NCBI GenBank assembly: GCA_963792365.1
Contig: CAWBVW010000001.1
Location: 62,001-126,000, forward strand
DNA length: 64,000 nucleotides
Direction: 5' to 3'
Source of the DNA: JAOUGY01 sp963792365
GTDB lineage: Bacteria > Actinomycetota > Acidimicrobiia > Spongiisociales > ZC4RG35
How positions within the stretch are numbered: the stretch's first letter is position 1; every line of letters begins with the position of its first letter. A model generated the notes under the pieces. It was not told the DNA's origin. It worked only from the letters and a program-made list of their open reading frames with translations, and made no database searches. Positions 8,318-16,951 of this stretch are shown here, one piece after another. A program made the position numbers and the translations under genes.

Positions 8318-8749
8318 ATGGGCAAGCTGATGATGCGTCTGTTCACGACGCTCCACGCCACACTCGTGAAGGCGACCGGAAAGCTCGGTGGCGGCTCAGA
8401 GGACGGATCGGTGCTCGTGCTCGAGCACCTCGGCGCCAAGTCCGGGAAGCGGCGGACGACGCCGCTCATGTTCATCCACCACGGGGACGGCTATGCCGTG
8501 GTCGCGTCGATGGGCGGCGCGCCTACCAACCCGGGCTGGTATCACAACCTGGTGGCCAACCCGGACGTGACGGTGGTGATCGACCGCAAGAGCATTCCGG
8601 TGCGTTCGAGGCAGCTCGAAGGCACGGACCGGGAAATCGCGTGGGGGCGTTTCGTCGAGATGGACCCGAGGTGGGAGCGATATGCCAGCGGGACCGACAG
8701 GGTGATGCCGATCATGGCGCTCGACCCGCTGGGTCAGCCTGCGAGCTGA
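8318..8749 (+). CDS. Nitroreductase/deazaflavin-dependent oxidoreductase (DDN family)
   Basis: A 143-residue protein with the features of the actinobacterial F420-binding DDN family: GAKSGKRRTTPLMF, YAVVASMGGAPTNPGWYHNL and NPDVTVVI. The split beta-barrel binds a deazaflavin or flavin and reduces quinone-like or nitro compounds. Three ATGs stand in a row (8312, 8315, 8318); the last has GAGG at the best distance. The gene is divergent from the GH31 gene and its end overlaps the convergent metalloprotease gene by 16 bases. F420 dependence supports an actinobacterial host but is not shown. Confidence 0.88.
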   Translation: MGKLMMRLFTTLHATLVKATGKLGGGSEDGSVLVLEHLGAKSGKRRTTPLMFIHHGDGYAVVASMGGAPTNPGWYHNLVANPDVTVVIDRKSIPVRSRQLEGTDREIAWGRFVEMDPRWERYASGTDRVMPIMALDPLGQPAS

Positions 8750-10002
8750 TCGGCGAGGGTTTGCCCGACCACGGGATCGTCGGCCACGACCAGCGTCACC
8801 TGGTCGCCGGCACGTTCGACCGACCCGAAGGCGTCGTCGGTGATGGTCGCTGCGACATAGGTCGTGAGAGCCGACTCCAGCTCCTCGGCGTCGGTGGTGG
8901 AGTCACCCGTGTAGATCAGGGCCATGGCCACGTTCTCGCCGTCGAAATAGACCCGGTATTCGTCGCCACCCCATCCGTCGGCGGCGTCGCTGTCGCCGTT
9001 GAGCACCTGATTGAACATGAGCTCGAAGCTGAATTCCCCCCACGTCGAGGTGTACGCCACCTCGTATCCGTCGACCTCGACATCGGGAAACTCGACGACG
9101 AGCGGTAGGTCCCGGCCGTAGTCCTCGGGCGAGATGATCTGCTCGGTCGACAGCGGAGGCTCACCGTAGGCGGCGTTGACACCCTCCATGCCCTCCAGCT
9201 CGTACAGCCGCTCGACGAACGTCTGGCCCTGGACGTACGGGAAGATGAGCGACTCTTGAAGGAACCGCGGTGCGGCGTCCAAGGCGCTGCTGTCGATGTC
9301 GAGGGATTCCTCGATCACCTTCCGTTGCTCATCGATGCCAAGTCCGATCAGATACAGGAGCTCGGTGAGCACCGCGTCGCCCTCGATGAGGGCCTGGTAG
9401 GCCGCCGCCTCGTCATACCGCTCCTCGTCGAACAGCCGCTTGTAGGCATCGCCAAATCCGAAGTGCTGATCGGTCAGTGCGTGGGTCAGCTCATGGACGA
9501 TGGTCGAGCGCTCGAGTGCGCTGAACGTGTCGGAACGCAACGGGACGACCAGCTCGTCGGTGTCCGGGTCATAGAAGCCCGCCACCTGCTCGCCGAGCAC
9601 GCTCGAGTAGAGATCCAACAGCGATGTGTCCGGCGGAACGAGGCCAAGAAGCTCATACAGCGCCTCGTCAGCTTCCACATCCTCGGTCGACTCTGCGATG
9701 TCCTCGAGCACCAGTCGTTCGAGTTCTTCGGGCGACACCACGTTGATCACGGGCGGGTCGATGAAGTCGAGACCGCGGGTCGCCTCGGTGATGCCGATCA
9801 ACACCTCGAGCTCACTCTGGAGTGCCTCCGGAAGGTCTTCGATCCCCGGCGGCTCCTCCATGACGGTGGTCGTCGTCGACTCGGCGGCGGTGGAGGCCGG
9901 AGCAGCCTCGGTGGTCGTGGATGGGTCGTCGGTGGTTGTCGCCGCTCCCCCGTTGGAGGTACAGGCGGCCAGCACCAACAGGAGCGGGAGCAGACGTTTC
10001 AT
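8734..10002 (-). CDS. Lipoprotein with HEXXH zinc-protease motif
   Basis: The 422-residue product begins MKRLLPLLLVLAAC (lipobox LAAC) and a Thr/Ala-rich linker to about residue 50. A helical domain follows with HELTH at 170-174 and a downstream Glu in LIEGDA (Glu207), fitting a gluzincin-like metallopeptidase or a descendant of one. GFYDPDTDELVV just before the motif is typical of related actinobacterial lipoproteins of unknown role. The C-terminal part (FDGENVAMALIYTGDS) looks like a beta-rich lid. It is probably anchored on the outer face of the membrane. Substrate is unknown. Confidence 0.82.
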   Translation of the reverse strand: MKRLLPLLLVLAACTSNGGAATTTDDPSTTTEAAPASTAAESTTTTVMEEPPGIEDLPEALQSELEVLIGITEATRGLDFIDPPVINVVSPEELERLVLEDIAESTEDVEADEALYELLGLVPPDTSLLDLYSSVLGEQVAGFYDPDTDELVVPLRSDTFSALERSTIVHELTHALTDQHFGFGDAYKRLFDEERYDEAAAYQALIEGDAVLTELLYLIGLGIDEQRKVIEESLDIDSSALDAAPRFLQESLIFPYVQGQTFVERLYELEGMEGVNAAYGEPPLSTEQIISPEDYGRDLPLVVEFPDVEVDGYEVAYTSTWGEFSFELMFNQVLNGDSDAADGWGGDEYRVYFDGENVAMALIYTGDSTTDAEELESALTTYVAATITDDAFGSVERAGDQVTLVVADDPVVGQTLADQLAG

Positions 10003-10076
10003 GCGTGCAGCACCGTACCCAGATCCCAGCGCAACGGAAGACGACCGAGAAAGGACGACCTCACGGCGACTTCATC

Positions 10077-10094
10077 ATCGAACATATGTTCGAT
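10077..10094. promoter_or_regulatory. LexA (SOS) box
   Basis: ATCGAACATATGTTCGAT is a perfect 18-base palindrome that contains the actinobacterial LexA consensus TCGAAC-N4-GTTCGA. It stands in the spacer between the divergent lipoprotein gene and the decayed HNH gene, about 150 bases before the latter. Genes of the mycobacterial 13E12 HNH family are known members of the LexA regulon, so the site most likely served this gene. Confidence 0.85.
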
Positions 10095-10247
10095 GTGATG
10101 GCCTGGTCCGAACGATGGAGATGTATCTCCTCATTCGGGTCACTTCCCCACTTCGGCGAACCAGATTCGCCGTGATTGGTCGACGCGTGAGGTTGAGGTG
10201 ATCTGTGCCCCCGAGTTCGAGTCGGCGACGACCGATGCGCTCGAGTT

Positions 10248-11292
10248 GTGCCTGTCGAGTTGGAGGCGCTGGTGTCCCGAGTCCGGGCGGCCCAAGTGGC
10301 GATTTTGCGAGAACTCGATGTCCGGCAGGTGCCGGTGCTCGATGGATGCCGCAGCCTCGCCGAATGGATGGTGTCGCGTCTCGATGTCTCCCCGGAGACG
10401 GCGACGGCGATCACGACGCTCGTGTTGTCGGAGCCGGGACCTGTCGATGTCGCGCTGATCGCCGGAGAGGTGAGCGTGGATCGAGCCGTCGAGCTGACAC
10501 GGTTGGACAGCTCAGACCCGGTGTCCCACCGTCCATCTGTCGTTCCCACGGTTGCGACACCACATCGCGATGCAGCGTCGACACACCCGCAACGACGAAC
10601 GCCGCCGGCATGCCGAGCGCTTTCTGATGATGCAACCCTCGCTCGACCAGACGGGCTGCGCTTGTAGGGCGAGCTCATCGGCATCGACGCCGCCCGGTTC
10701 GAACAGATGTTGAGCGACGCCGCCGACCAGATGCCTTCGTTGCCATCAGGGAGAAGGGAGCCTCGCAAGGCTCGGATGACCGACGCCCTCGTCAACCTCG
10801 TCACCGACGCCGTCGGCGTTCCCACCGGCGACCTCACATGCGTGTCGGTTCTGGTCGACGCCACCCATGCCGCAGGCTCCAACGGCGAGTCCGGGGTAGT
10901 CACGCTCAACGGCCTTCGGATCGGACCGACAGGCCTCGAGGCGATCCTGTGCGATGGCGTGGTCGAGGTCAACGCCCACACTGCCGACGGCCGTCCTCTC
11001 GCGATCGGCCACCGCACCCACACCATGTCACCGAGGGCTCCGCCGCCTCATCCACCGGCGTGATGCCGGAATGTGCACCTCCGACGGCTGTCACAGCCGG
11101 TACCGGCTCCAACCGCACCACATCCGCCAGCGAGCCGACGGCGGGGCCGACGACCCTGCCAACCTCACACTCCTCTGCTGGTTCCGCCACCATGTGGTGA
11201 TCCATCGCAACCAGCACCGGATCGACCCCGACTCCCGGCCAGGACGCATCCGCTTCCTCCCGCCCGAGCCGGGTGTCGACCCCCCGATCTGA
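10248..11292 (+). pseudogene. DUF222/HNH endonuclease (13E12-type), frameshifted
   Basis: Pieces of one protein occur in successive frames. 10248 to about 10510 encodes the DUF222 start (VRAAQVAILRELD, DGCRSLAEWMVSRLDVS). From about 10543 another frame gives RLRHHIAMQRRHTRNDE and RFLMMQPSLDQTGC. From 10668 a third segment gives GELIGIDAARFEQM to AIGHRTHT near 11030. After that the HNH end follows in yet another frame (RRLIHRRDAGMCTSDGC, YRLQPHHIRQRADGG, NLTLLCWFRHHVVIH). At least three frameshifts separate them, with a TAG at 10665. The N-terminus is also incomplete. The protein would have been a DNA nuclease of the actinobacterial 13E12 repeat family. A LexA box remains upstream. Confidence 0.85.
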
Positions 11293-11373
11293 GCGAACTC
11301 CCCCCTGTACCCGACCAGCGACTACACCACGATCACCATGAACCCGACTTTCAGGCGGGATATCAGCGCGTGC

Positions 11374-11973
11374 CTAGAAGTCGATCCGCATCACTACCCG
11401 ACGGGTGGTGGGATGGGCGACCTGGTGGAAACCGGCGTCTGAGAACATCCCCCGGCTGCCGACGTACAGCTCACCCCACGTGAACTCCTCGTCCGGCCGG
11501 ACGATCATCGGATACGCCTCGAGAGCCCGCGCTCCCCGCTCCCGCGCGAAATCGACTGTGGCGGCCGCCAGCGCAGTCGCCACTCCCCGCCGTCGATAGC
11601 CCACCCGAGTCACGAAACAGGTGACCGCCCACACGCTGCCGTCGTTCTTGTCCTCGACCCGATCCGCCCACGGGACACGCATCCCGTGCAGATGCACATA
11701 GACGCTGCGGGGTTCGACCGCACACCATCCCACCGGCTCGCCATGGAGATGGGCGACGAGGCCCGAGGTCTGATCGGAGCCCGGGTTGCCGCAGTCCGTC
11801 TGCTCGCGGAGCCGGAACCTGCGTTCCTCCGAGGGAAGCTGGCGGAAATCCCTTCCCGAGGTCCTGAACCATTGACATTGGCACCGCGCCGGCTCACCCC
11901 GATCTCCGAATATCGTCTGCAGGTCTTCCCAGGACACCTCGTTCGCAGGCACGATCACCAGATCCGAATCCAT
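11374..11973 (-). CDS. GNAT family N-acetyltransferase
   Basis: A 199-residue protein with the GNAT acetyl-CoA loop VGYRRRGVATALAAA near residue 130. It has WGELYVGSRGMFSDAGF at the end, a layout common in actinobacterial GNATs that start with a Cys-rich segment (GEPARCQCQWF). ATG 11973 is chosen because GGGAG lies about 9 bases before it. A longer in-frame opening to 12045 adds only unlikely sequence. Substrate is unknown. It is a single gene, convergent with the HNH remnant. Confidence 0.85.
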   Translation of the reverse strand: MDSDLVIVPANEVSWEDLQTIFGDRGEPARCQCQWFRTSGRDFRQLPSEERRFRLREQTDCGNPGSDQTSGLVAHLHGEPVGWCAVEPRSVYVHLHGMRVPWADRVEDKNDGSVWAVTCFVTRVGYRRRGVATALAAATVDFARERGARALEAYPMIVRPDEEFTWGELYVGSRGMFSDAGFHQVAHPTTRRVVMRIDF

Positions 11974-12119
11974 GTTCACGCCATTCTCCCGGGCACGAGC
12001 AGCGAGCGCTGCACACAAGAGGAGTCTTGCGTTCATTGCGGACACGGATTGTCTTCGTCCGCCTGAAGCAACGCCACGCCTAGGTTGTCATCTCCACGCC
12101 GCGGAGGATCGGCCCGACC

Positions 12120-12302
12120 ATGACGCTGAGAGACCTGTTGCTGCCCGCCACCGACGCAGGGGTAGCCATGCAACTGGCAATCGTCCTGATCGCCGGGACG
12201 ACTCTCGGCTTCGTGGCCCGACGCCGCTCCGAACAGCGACTGCTGGTCATCGGGGCCACTCTGCTACTGGTGGCCGCCATAGGAGCACGCGCCCTTCACT
12301 GA
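12120..12302 (+). CDS. Small two-helix membrane protein
   Basis: A 60-residue ORF with two hydrophobic stretches (DAGVAMQLAIVLIAGTTLGF and LLVIGATLLLVAAIGA) separated by an Arg-rich loop RRRSEQR. CGGAGG stands about 10 bases before the ATG. The pattern fits a genuine small membrane protein, although no family is recognised. Confidence 0.5.
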   Translation: MTLRDLLLPATDAGVAMQLAIVLIAGTTLGFVARRRSEQRLLVIGATLLLVAAIGARALH

Positions 12303-12434
12303 TGGCCCGAGTCCGAGTTCACCGAGACCAACACATGCTGACGGCGGCGCGGCGAGAGGCTCCGGATCAGACCTCGAAGACGTACCGGCACAGGAATCCC
12401 GGCGTCGTTCGACGACGGCGAAGAGGTCGATCGC

Positions 12435-13247
12435 ATGGTGATCTTCACCGTGACCGACCTCACCAAAGTGATCAACGGGGTGGAGGCGGCCGTCGTCTGG
12501 GATCGGGACTTCAACGATGGGGTGATGATCGAATCCGAGCTCGTGTTCTTCGCACAGGATCGGGATGGCACCGTCTGGCACCTCGGCCAGTATCGGGAGA
12601 CCTACGACGAGGACGAGTTCGTGGGCGGACGGGTCTGGCTCGTGGACCTGCCCGAAGGCGCCAAGGCGGGCATCTTCATGCATGCCGACCCTCAGCCCGG
12701 CACACCAAGCTATTCCCAAGGGTTCGCCCCCGAGCCGTTCAACTGGACCGATCGAGCCCAGGTCTCCGAAGTGGGCCTCGAAGACTGCGTCGAGGTGGGT
12801 TGTCACGAGGAGGTGATCGTCATCGAAGAGATCGATGAGGAGAACCCCGGTCAGCAGCTCAAGTACTACGCCCCTGGAGTGGGAAACACCCGCGTCGGCT
12901 GGAGCGGCGACGACCCGGAACAGGAGGAAATGGAGTTGGTCGAGCTGAATCAGCTCGCGCCCGAGGAGATGGACGAGGTCAGGGCCGAAGCACTGGCGCT
13001 GGAGATGCGGGCATACATGTACAGCCACACCGAGCCGGCCCAGCGAAGCGAACAGGAATGCACCAATCCGCGCGGAGAGGGGGCTGATCGCGTGATTCAG
13101 GGTGCTCAGGCAATGCTTCGCGTCGTCACGAGGGAGACCTGGCGGAGATCGAGTGAGCGCCCTACACCGATTGCCCGGACGGGAGATACGGTCCCACCCA
13201 TGCAGAGATCACCTTGGCGGCGTAGATGGCGTCCTCTTTTCTCGTGA
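12435..13247 (+). pseudogene. Remnant of a secreted protein of unknown function
   Basis: The recognisable protein (MVIFTVTDLTKVING to EALALEMRAYMYSHTEP, up to about 13045) continues in frame upstream of the first ATG (IPASFDDGEEVDR, from about 12393). No ATG, GTG or TTG is available there, and a stop lies at 12339. From memory, full-length relatives carry a signal peptide before this segment and end soon after the RAY segment. Here the frame runs on into basic, repetitive residues (RRSSERPTPIARTGD) and under the convergent hydrolase gene. Both ends therefore look lost. Internal motifs such as VVWDRDFNDG, SYSQGFAPE and KYYAPGVGN are intact, so decay is recent or the core is still used. Confidence 0.6.
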
Positions 13248-13941
13248 GCAGGTGGTCGGCACCGTCGAGAGCGATGAAGCTCTTGGGATGCCGGGCGGCG
13301 CCATACAGGGCGGCGGCATTCTCGACTCGGACCTGCGTGTCGACCGGCGAGTGCATGATCAACAGGGCCTTGCCCATCTCGGCGACCCGCTGCTCGAGAC
13401 TGGTGTTGCGGATGTCATCGAGGAACTGGCGACGGATCGAGAAGGTTCGACCCGCCAACTCGACTTCCGCCTCACCCAGCTCCTCGATCGTCTCGACCGC
13501 ATCTCCCAAGAGATGTTCGATGTGGTCTACCGCCGAGGGTGCGCCAATGGTGACGACTGCCGTGACGTCGTCGATGTCGCCGGCAACCGCCAGAACGGCG
13601 GCACCGCCGAGGGAATGACCGATCAAGAGGCTCGGTGATCCGTGGTTTTCGGCTAGCCAGTCGGCGGCCAGCTTGACGTCGAGGGTGTTCGACGAGAAGT
13701 TGGTGTTGGCGAACTCCCCGTCGCTGGATCCGAGTCCCGTGAAGTCGAACCGGAGGACGCCGAATCCGAGATCGACCATCTCGGCCGCGATCCGGGATGC
13801 GGCGAACACGTCCTTGCTGCAGGTGAAGCAATGGGCGAACAAAGCGAAGGCTCGTGGCGTTCCATCCGGCAGGTCGAGTCGGGCGGCGAGATCGGCCGAC
13901 AGACTGCCAGGAAACGTAACCCGTTGCGTGATCGTTGCCAT
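13162..13941 (-). CDS. Alpha/beta hydrolase (OsmC-partner type)
   Basis: A 259-residue serine hydrolase. It starts with VTFPGSLSADLAARLDLP and FALFAHCFTCSKD, the signature of the hydrolase half of hydrolase-OsmC fusion proteins. The nucleophile is the Ser in IGHSLGGAA, and the terminal His lies in DGADHLL. No OsmC domain follows, so this is the free-standing form. ATG 13941 is chosen because sequence before it in the longer opening is not protein-like. It may hydrolyse esters or deal with oxidised lipids; substrate is unknown. Confidence 0.87.
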   Translation of the reverse strand: MATITQRVTFPGSLSADLAARLDLPDGTPRAFALFAHCFTCSKDVFAASRIAAEMVDLGFGVLRFDFTGLGSSDGEFANTNFSSNTLDVKLAADWLAENHGSPSLLIGHSLGGAAVLAVAGDIDDVTAVVTIGAPSAVDHIEHLLGDAVETIEELGEAEVELAGRTFSIRRQFLDDIRNTSLEQRVAEMGKALLIMHSPVDTQVRVENAAALYGAARHPKSFIALDGADHLLTRKEDAIYAAKVISAWVGPYLPSGQSV

Positions 13942-14224
13942 CAGGCGGACCGCAGGCGTGAAAGGGTGTCCATCGTGTCCACAACACCGACGAGAGGCCC
14001 ACGATTCCAGAGGCCGCTCACGCAAGCCTGACCACGGGAGTGGTCGAGTGGAGGTCTCGCGGCTGTGGCCGGTTTGTGATCCGCGCCGTTCCCGCGCCGG
14101 CCGGCGTTCGCCTGCGGAGCCTGGCAGAACCATCCCGGCGTGGTCAGCCAGACGTCAGCGCCGGTGTGTCACCTTCACCTGAATGACGCCACCACAGGCG
14201 TCCCGGATTCGCAAGGAGGACGCG

Positions 14225-15001
14225 ATGACCAGGCAGAGGATCGGATGGACGCTCGCGTGTGCGGCGGTTGTGACCGCCGCGGCTCTGTCACCGGCCGGCG
14301 CCGTCGGCGACCCCGTCGATCAGAACATCGACGGCCACAAGTCTCGACCCGAGGTGTTCGAGATGGGTGACTCGAGGCTCAAGTTCGAGATCAACGCCAC
14401 CGACGGAGACGGTGGGATCCAGGCGTTCATCGACGCCGATCAGTGGCGCAGCATGTCGATCTACGATCCCGCCGGACGACGGATCTTCACGTCGACCACC
14501 AAAGGGCGCATGGCAGAACAGGGCGGCACTGAACTGTTTCTGGAGAGCGCCGAACCTCCGTTCACCGAGGTGTCGCTCGAAGATCTGTTGACGCGCTGGC
14601 CCGAAGGCGAGTACCGATTCCGGGGCCGCAGCCTCGATGGCGACCTGTACGTCGGGCAATGGGAGTTGACCCACGACATTCCCGACGGGCCGACGCTCGT
14701 GGCCCCGATAGAGGGCGACCCGGCCCAGGATCCCGATGCCACCGTCGTCGAGTGGCAGCCGGTCGCGCACCCGGGCGGAAGCCCGATCATCGGCTATCAA
14801 GTGCTGGTGGTCCAGCCCGACACCGGGATCGATGCACTGCCCAAGATCACGCTCGACGTGACGATGCCACCCGACGCCACGAGTCTGGCGGTACCGCCCG
14901 GGTTCCTGCAACCCGGCACGGAGTACGAGTGGGAGGTCCTCGCCATCGAATCGAGCGGCAACCAGACGTTGTCCTCGTCGACGTTCACCACGAGCGACTG
15001 A
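14225..15001 (+). CDS. Secreted fibronectin type III domain protein
   Basis: The 258-residue product has a Sec signal peptide (IGWTLACAAVVTAAALSPAGA), a middle domain with DPAGRRIFTSTTKG, and a C-terminal fibronectin type III-like domain (about 165-255) with WQPVAHPGGSPIIGYQV and YEWEVLAIESSGNQT. ATG 14225 is preceded by AAGGAGG with 5 bases between, one of the best ribosome sites in the window. It is probably an extracellular binding protein. A strong hairpin follows the stop codon. Confidence 0.82.
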   Translation: MTRQRIGWTLACAAVVTAAALSPAGAVGDPVDQNIDGHKSRPEVFEMGDSRLKFEINATDGDGGIQAFIDADQWRSMSIYDPAGRRIFTSTTKGRMAEQGGTELFLESAEPPFTEVSLEDLLTRWPEGEYRFRGRSLDGDLYVGQWELTHDIPDGPTLVAPIEGDPAQDPDATVVEWQPVAHPGGSPIIGYQVLVVQPDTGIDALPKITLDVTMPPDATSLAVPPGFLQPGTEYEWEVLAIESSGNQTLSSSTFTTSD

Positions 15002-15018
15002 CCCACGACCACCGACTA

Positions 15019-15079
15019 CTGGAGCCCGAGCTTCCGGGATCGGCCGCAGGGGCCATGAACCGGAGGCTTGGGGCTCCAG
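15019..15079. terminator. Large hairpin between convergent genes
   Basis: Bases 15019-15037 and 15060-15079 pair over about 18-19 positions (CTGGAGCCC with GGGCTCCAG, then AGCTTCCGG with CCGGAGGCT). A smaller GGCC...GGCC stem is nested inside. The position, 18 bases after the stop of the fibronectin gene and before the convergent hydrolase gene, suits a bidirectional terminator. No clear T-run is present. Confidence 0.6.
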
Positions 15080-15161
15080 AGAACCACCGCGACTCGGCAT
15101 CGTGGTCCCTTGTGCCTCGACGAGGCCATCCTCCATCGAAGCATGCTGAGCCGGCCGCCGG

Positions 15162-16130
15162 TCAGACGGGGACGGTGTCCTCCGCCGAAGTGGCACTGAG
15201 GAACTCGGCCATGGCCCTCCGCACCACGTCGTCCTGTCCGAGTTGCAGGTGACCTCCTTCGTCGAGGGTCACGAGCCGAGCGTGGGGGATGAGTTTCGCG
15301 GCCGCTGCGGCAGCGTCGTATGAGGCGAGGGGGTCGTCCGCGGAGTGGATGATCAGCGTCGGCACCACGACGTCGCACAGGGCCAGGTCGTTGATCTCGG
15401 GATTCGACTGGTAGGCGTCGAAGATCGCTCCCGCCCGGCGTGGGGTGAGGGGGAAAATGCTGTCGATCATGATGTCGATTTCTCGGGTTTGCTCTTCGGT
15501 GTGGGGGAAGCCGGCGGGAACGCCCATGAGGCGCCGCATGAACGTCGGCGCCGCCACTCTGAGAGCCCACATGGCCGGCTGCGTGTAGAACGCCTTGGCC
15601 CACGCCGGCGGCGCCTCAGCCGTCGGGCTGCCCGGCAGGTTGCCTGAGCTGATGATGAGATGGCCGACACGGTCCGGGTGCCGGAGGGCGAGCTGGACGG
15701 CGGCGCCAGTACCGGCGGAGATCCCGATGACGTCGACCCTGTCGAGGTCGAGGTGATCGAGCAGTTCGGCGAAGGCGTCCGCCTGTTTGGCGCTGGATGG
15801 TGTCGCCGGCATGGTGGTCGCCAGATAGCCGAAGCGAGATGGCACGATCACCAATCGGTGGGGGAACAAGTCTTCGACGGCCAGGAGGCCGCCATCGCAG
15901 CCGTGGAAGATGCCATGGCTCACGAGGACCGGCAGCTCGTCGCCGGCAACCGAGTCAGCGGGAGTCTCTGTGTACTCGCAGGTGCCCCAGGGCATGCGCA
16001 CGGTGGAGCGTGAGAGCATGTTCAGCCGCCCCTGGGCGGTGGCGATGTTGGCTTGGTAGCGGCGTGTGAGGCTCACTGCGCCGCCGGCGGCGATTGCAGC
16101 GGCCAGAGTGACAATGGTTCGTTTCGACAT
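15162..16130 (-). CDS. Alpha/beta hydrolase with N-terminal membrane anchor
   Basis: A 322-residue protein with a short hydrophobic N-terminus (TIVTLAAAIAAGGAVSL). The hydrolase core carries VLVSHGIFHGCDGG (oxyanion), the nucleophile Ser in GISAGTGAAVQLA, an acid in IIHSADDPLASYD and a His in DEGGHLQLG. The nucleophile elbow is GISAG rather than the usual GxSxGG. It is likely an esterase or epoxide-hydrolase-like enzyme at the membrane. ATG 16130 (MSKRT) is preferred to an ATG 30 bases upstream. Confidence 0.85.
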   Translation of the reverse strand: MSKRTIVTLAAAIAAGGAVSLTRRYQANIATAQGRLNMLSRSTVRMPWGTCEYTETPADSVAGDELPVLVSHGIFHGCDGGLLAVEDLFPHRLVIVPSRFGYLATTMPATPSSAKQADAFAELLDHLDLDRVDVIGISAGTGAAVQLALRHPDRVGHLIISSGNLPGSPTAEAPPAWAKAFYTQPAMWALRVAAPTFMRRLMGVPAGFPHTEEQTREIDIMIDSIFPLTPRRAGAIFDAYQSNPEINDLALCDVVVPTLIIHSADDPLASYDAAAAAAKLIPHARLVTLDEGGHLQLGQDDVVRRAMAEFLSATSAEDTVPV

Positions 16131-16232
16131 ATGCCGAGTGTCCGTCCGAAGCGGCAGCAAGAAAACGGGCCAAACGGCCAGAACGTTTTCGCGGCTACCG
16201 GACGGCCTGGCACGCCAATCGCTGCAGCGGGA

Positions 16233-16730
16233 TCAGATGGTCGTGTCGCTTGGAATCGGGTTGGCCTCGCCCGCCCGCTCGAGCAGATCGCGAACATCGA
16301 TCAGGCGCCGCCACAGCCGAGGCTTCAGGATCAGGCCCACCAGCCAACCGAACGGACGCAGCGGCCCGCTCGTCGACAGCGTCTCCTGCTGACGTAGCGC
16401 GGTGTAGCCGTCGCAGGAGGTGAGGGTGTAGACGAGATCACCGCCCATGTGGCCACCCCTGAACTGCATCGCCAGCAACCGCCCAGGCTCGATCGCCGTC
16501 ACCTCGGACCAGATCGTCAGCGTGCGCCCCAGACCCAACCTCACGACCTCACGCCACTGCGTACCAACTGCGGTCGGTCCTTGCGGTGTCTTCTCCATGA
16601 CAACCACCGGCGAACCGGGCCCGGTCGCCCAGTCCTGGACATCGGCGAGCACGGCGAACACGTCCCGGGCGCTTCGTTCTATGCGTACAGAGCCGCCGAA
16701 GCGCACGGTCACCCGCTTGTCGACCGACAC
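16233..16730 (-). CDS. SRPBCC (polyketide cyclase/START-like) family protein
   Basis: A 165-residue single-domain protein with the SRPBCC pattern: SVRIERSARDVFAVLADVQDW near the N-terminus, then GTQWREVVRLG, TAIEPGRLLAMQF and a long C-terminal helix (PFGWLVGLILKPRLWRRLID). The fold binds hydrophobic ligands in a deep cavity. No partner gene suggests a ligand. Confidence 0.85.
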   Translation of the reverse strand: MSVDKRVTVRFGGSVRIERSARDVFAVLADVQDWATGPGSPVVVMEKTPQGPTAVGTQWREVVRLGLGRTLTIWSEVTAIEPGRLLAMQFRGGHMGGDLVYTLTSCDGYTALRQQETLSTSGPLRPFGWLVGLILKPRLWRRLIDVRDLLERAGEANPIPSDTTI

Positions 16731-16951
16731 CAGGCTCGCGCCGATCGGCGACGGACGCCAGGACCGGGTGGCACGTATTCCAAGAGCGAGCGACAGCCCT
16801 CCCGATGGTCAGAGGCGCGGCGCGTTCTGAGCCACAGTCGGGACCTCGGCTCGGTCCATCGTTCCGTGACTCACCGGGTCGGGACATCGGTTGTGACCAT
16901 CGCCGCTTCCGTCGACGCTCGCGCTGGAGGACGATGACGACGTAGAGGAAT

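Noticed and set aside
6916..9108. 730-residue plus-strand ORF opposite GH31 and across the oxidoreductase and metalloprotease genes
   Set aside because: It crosses three real genes on both strands and has no recognisable domain.
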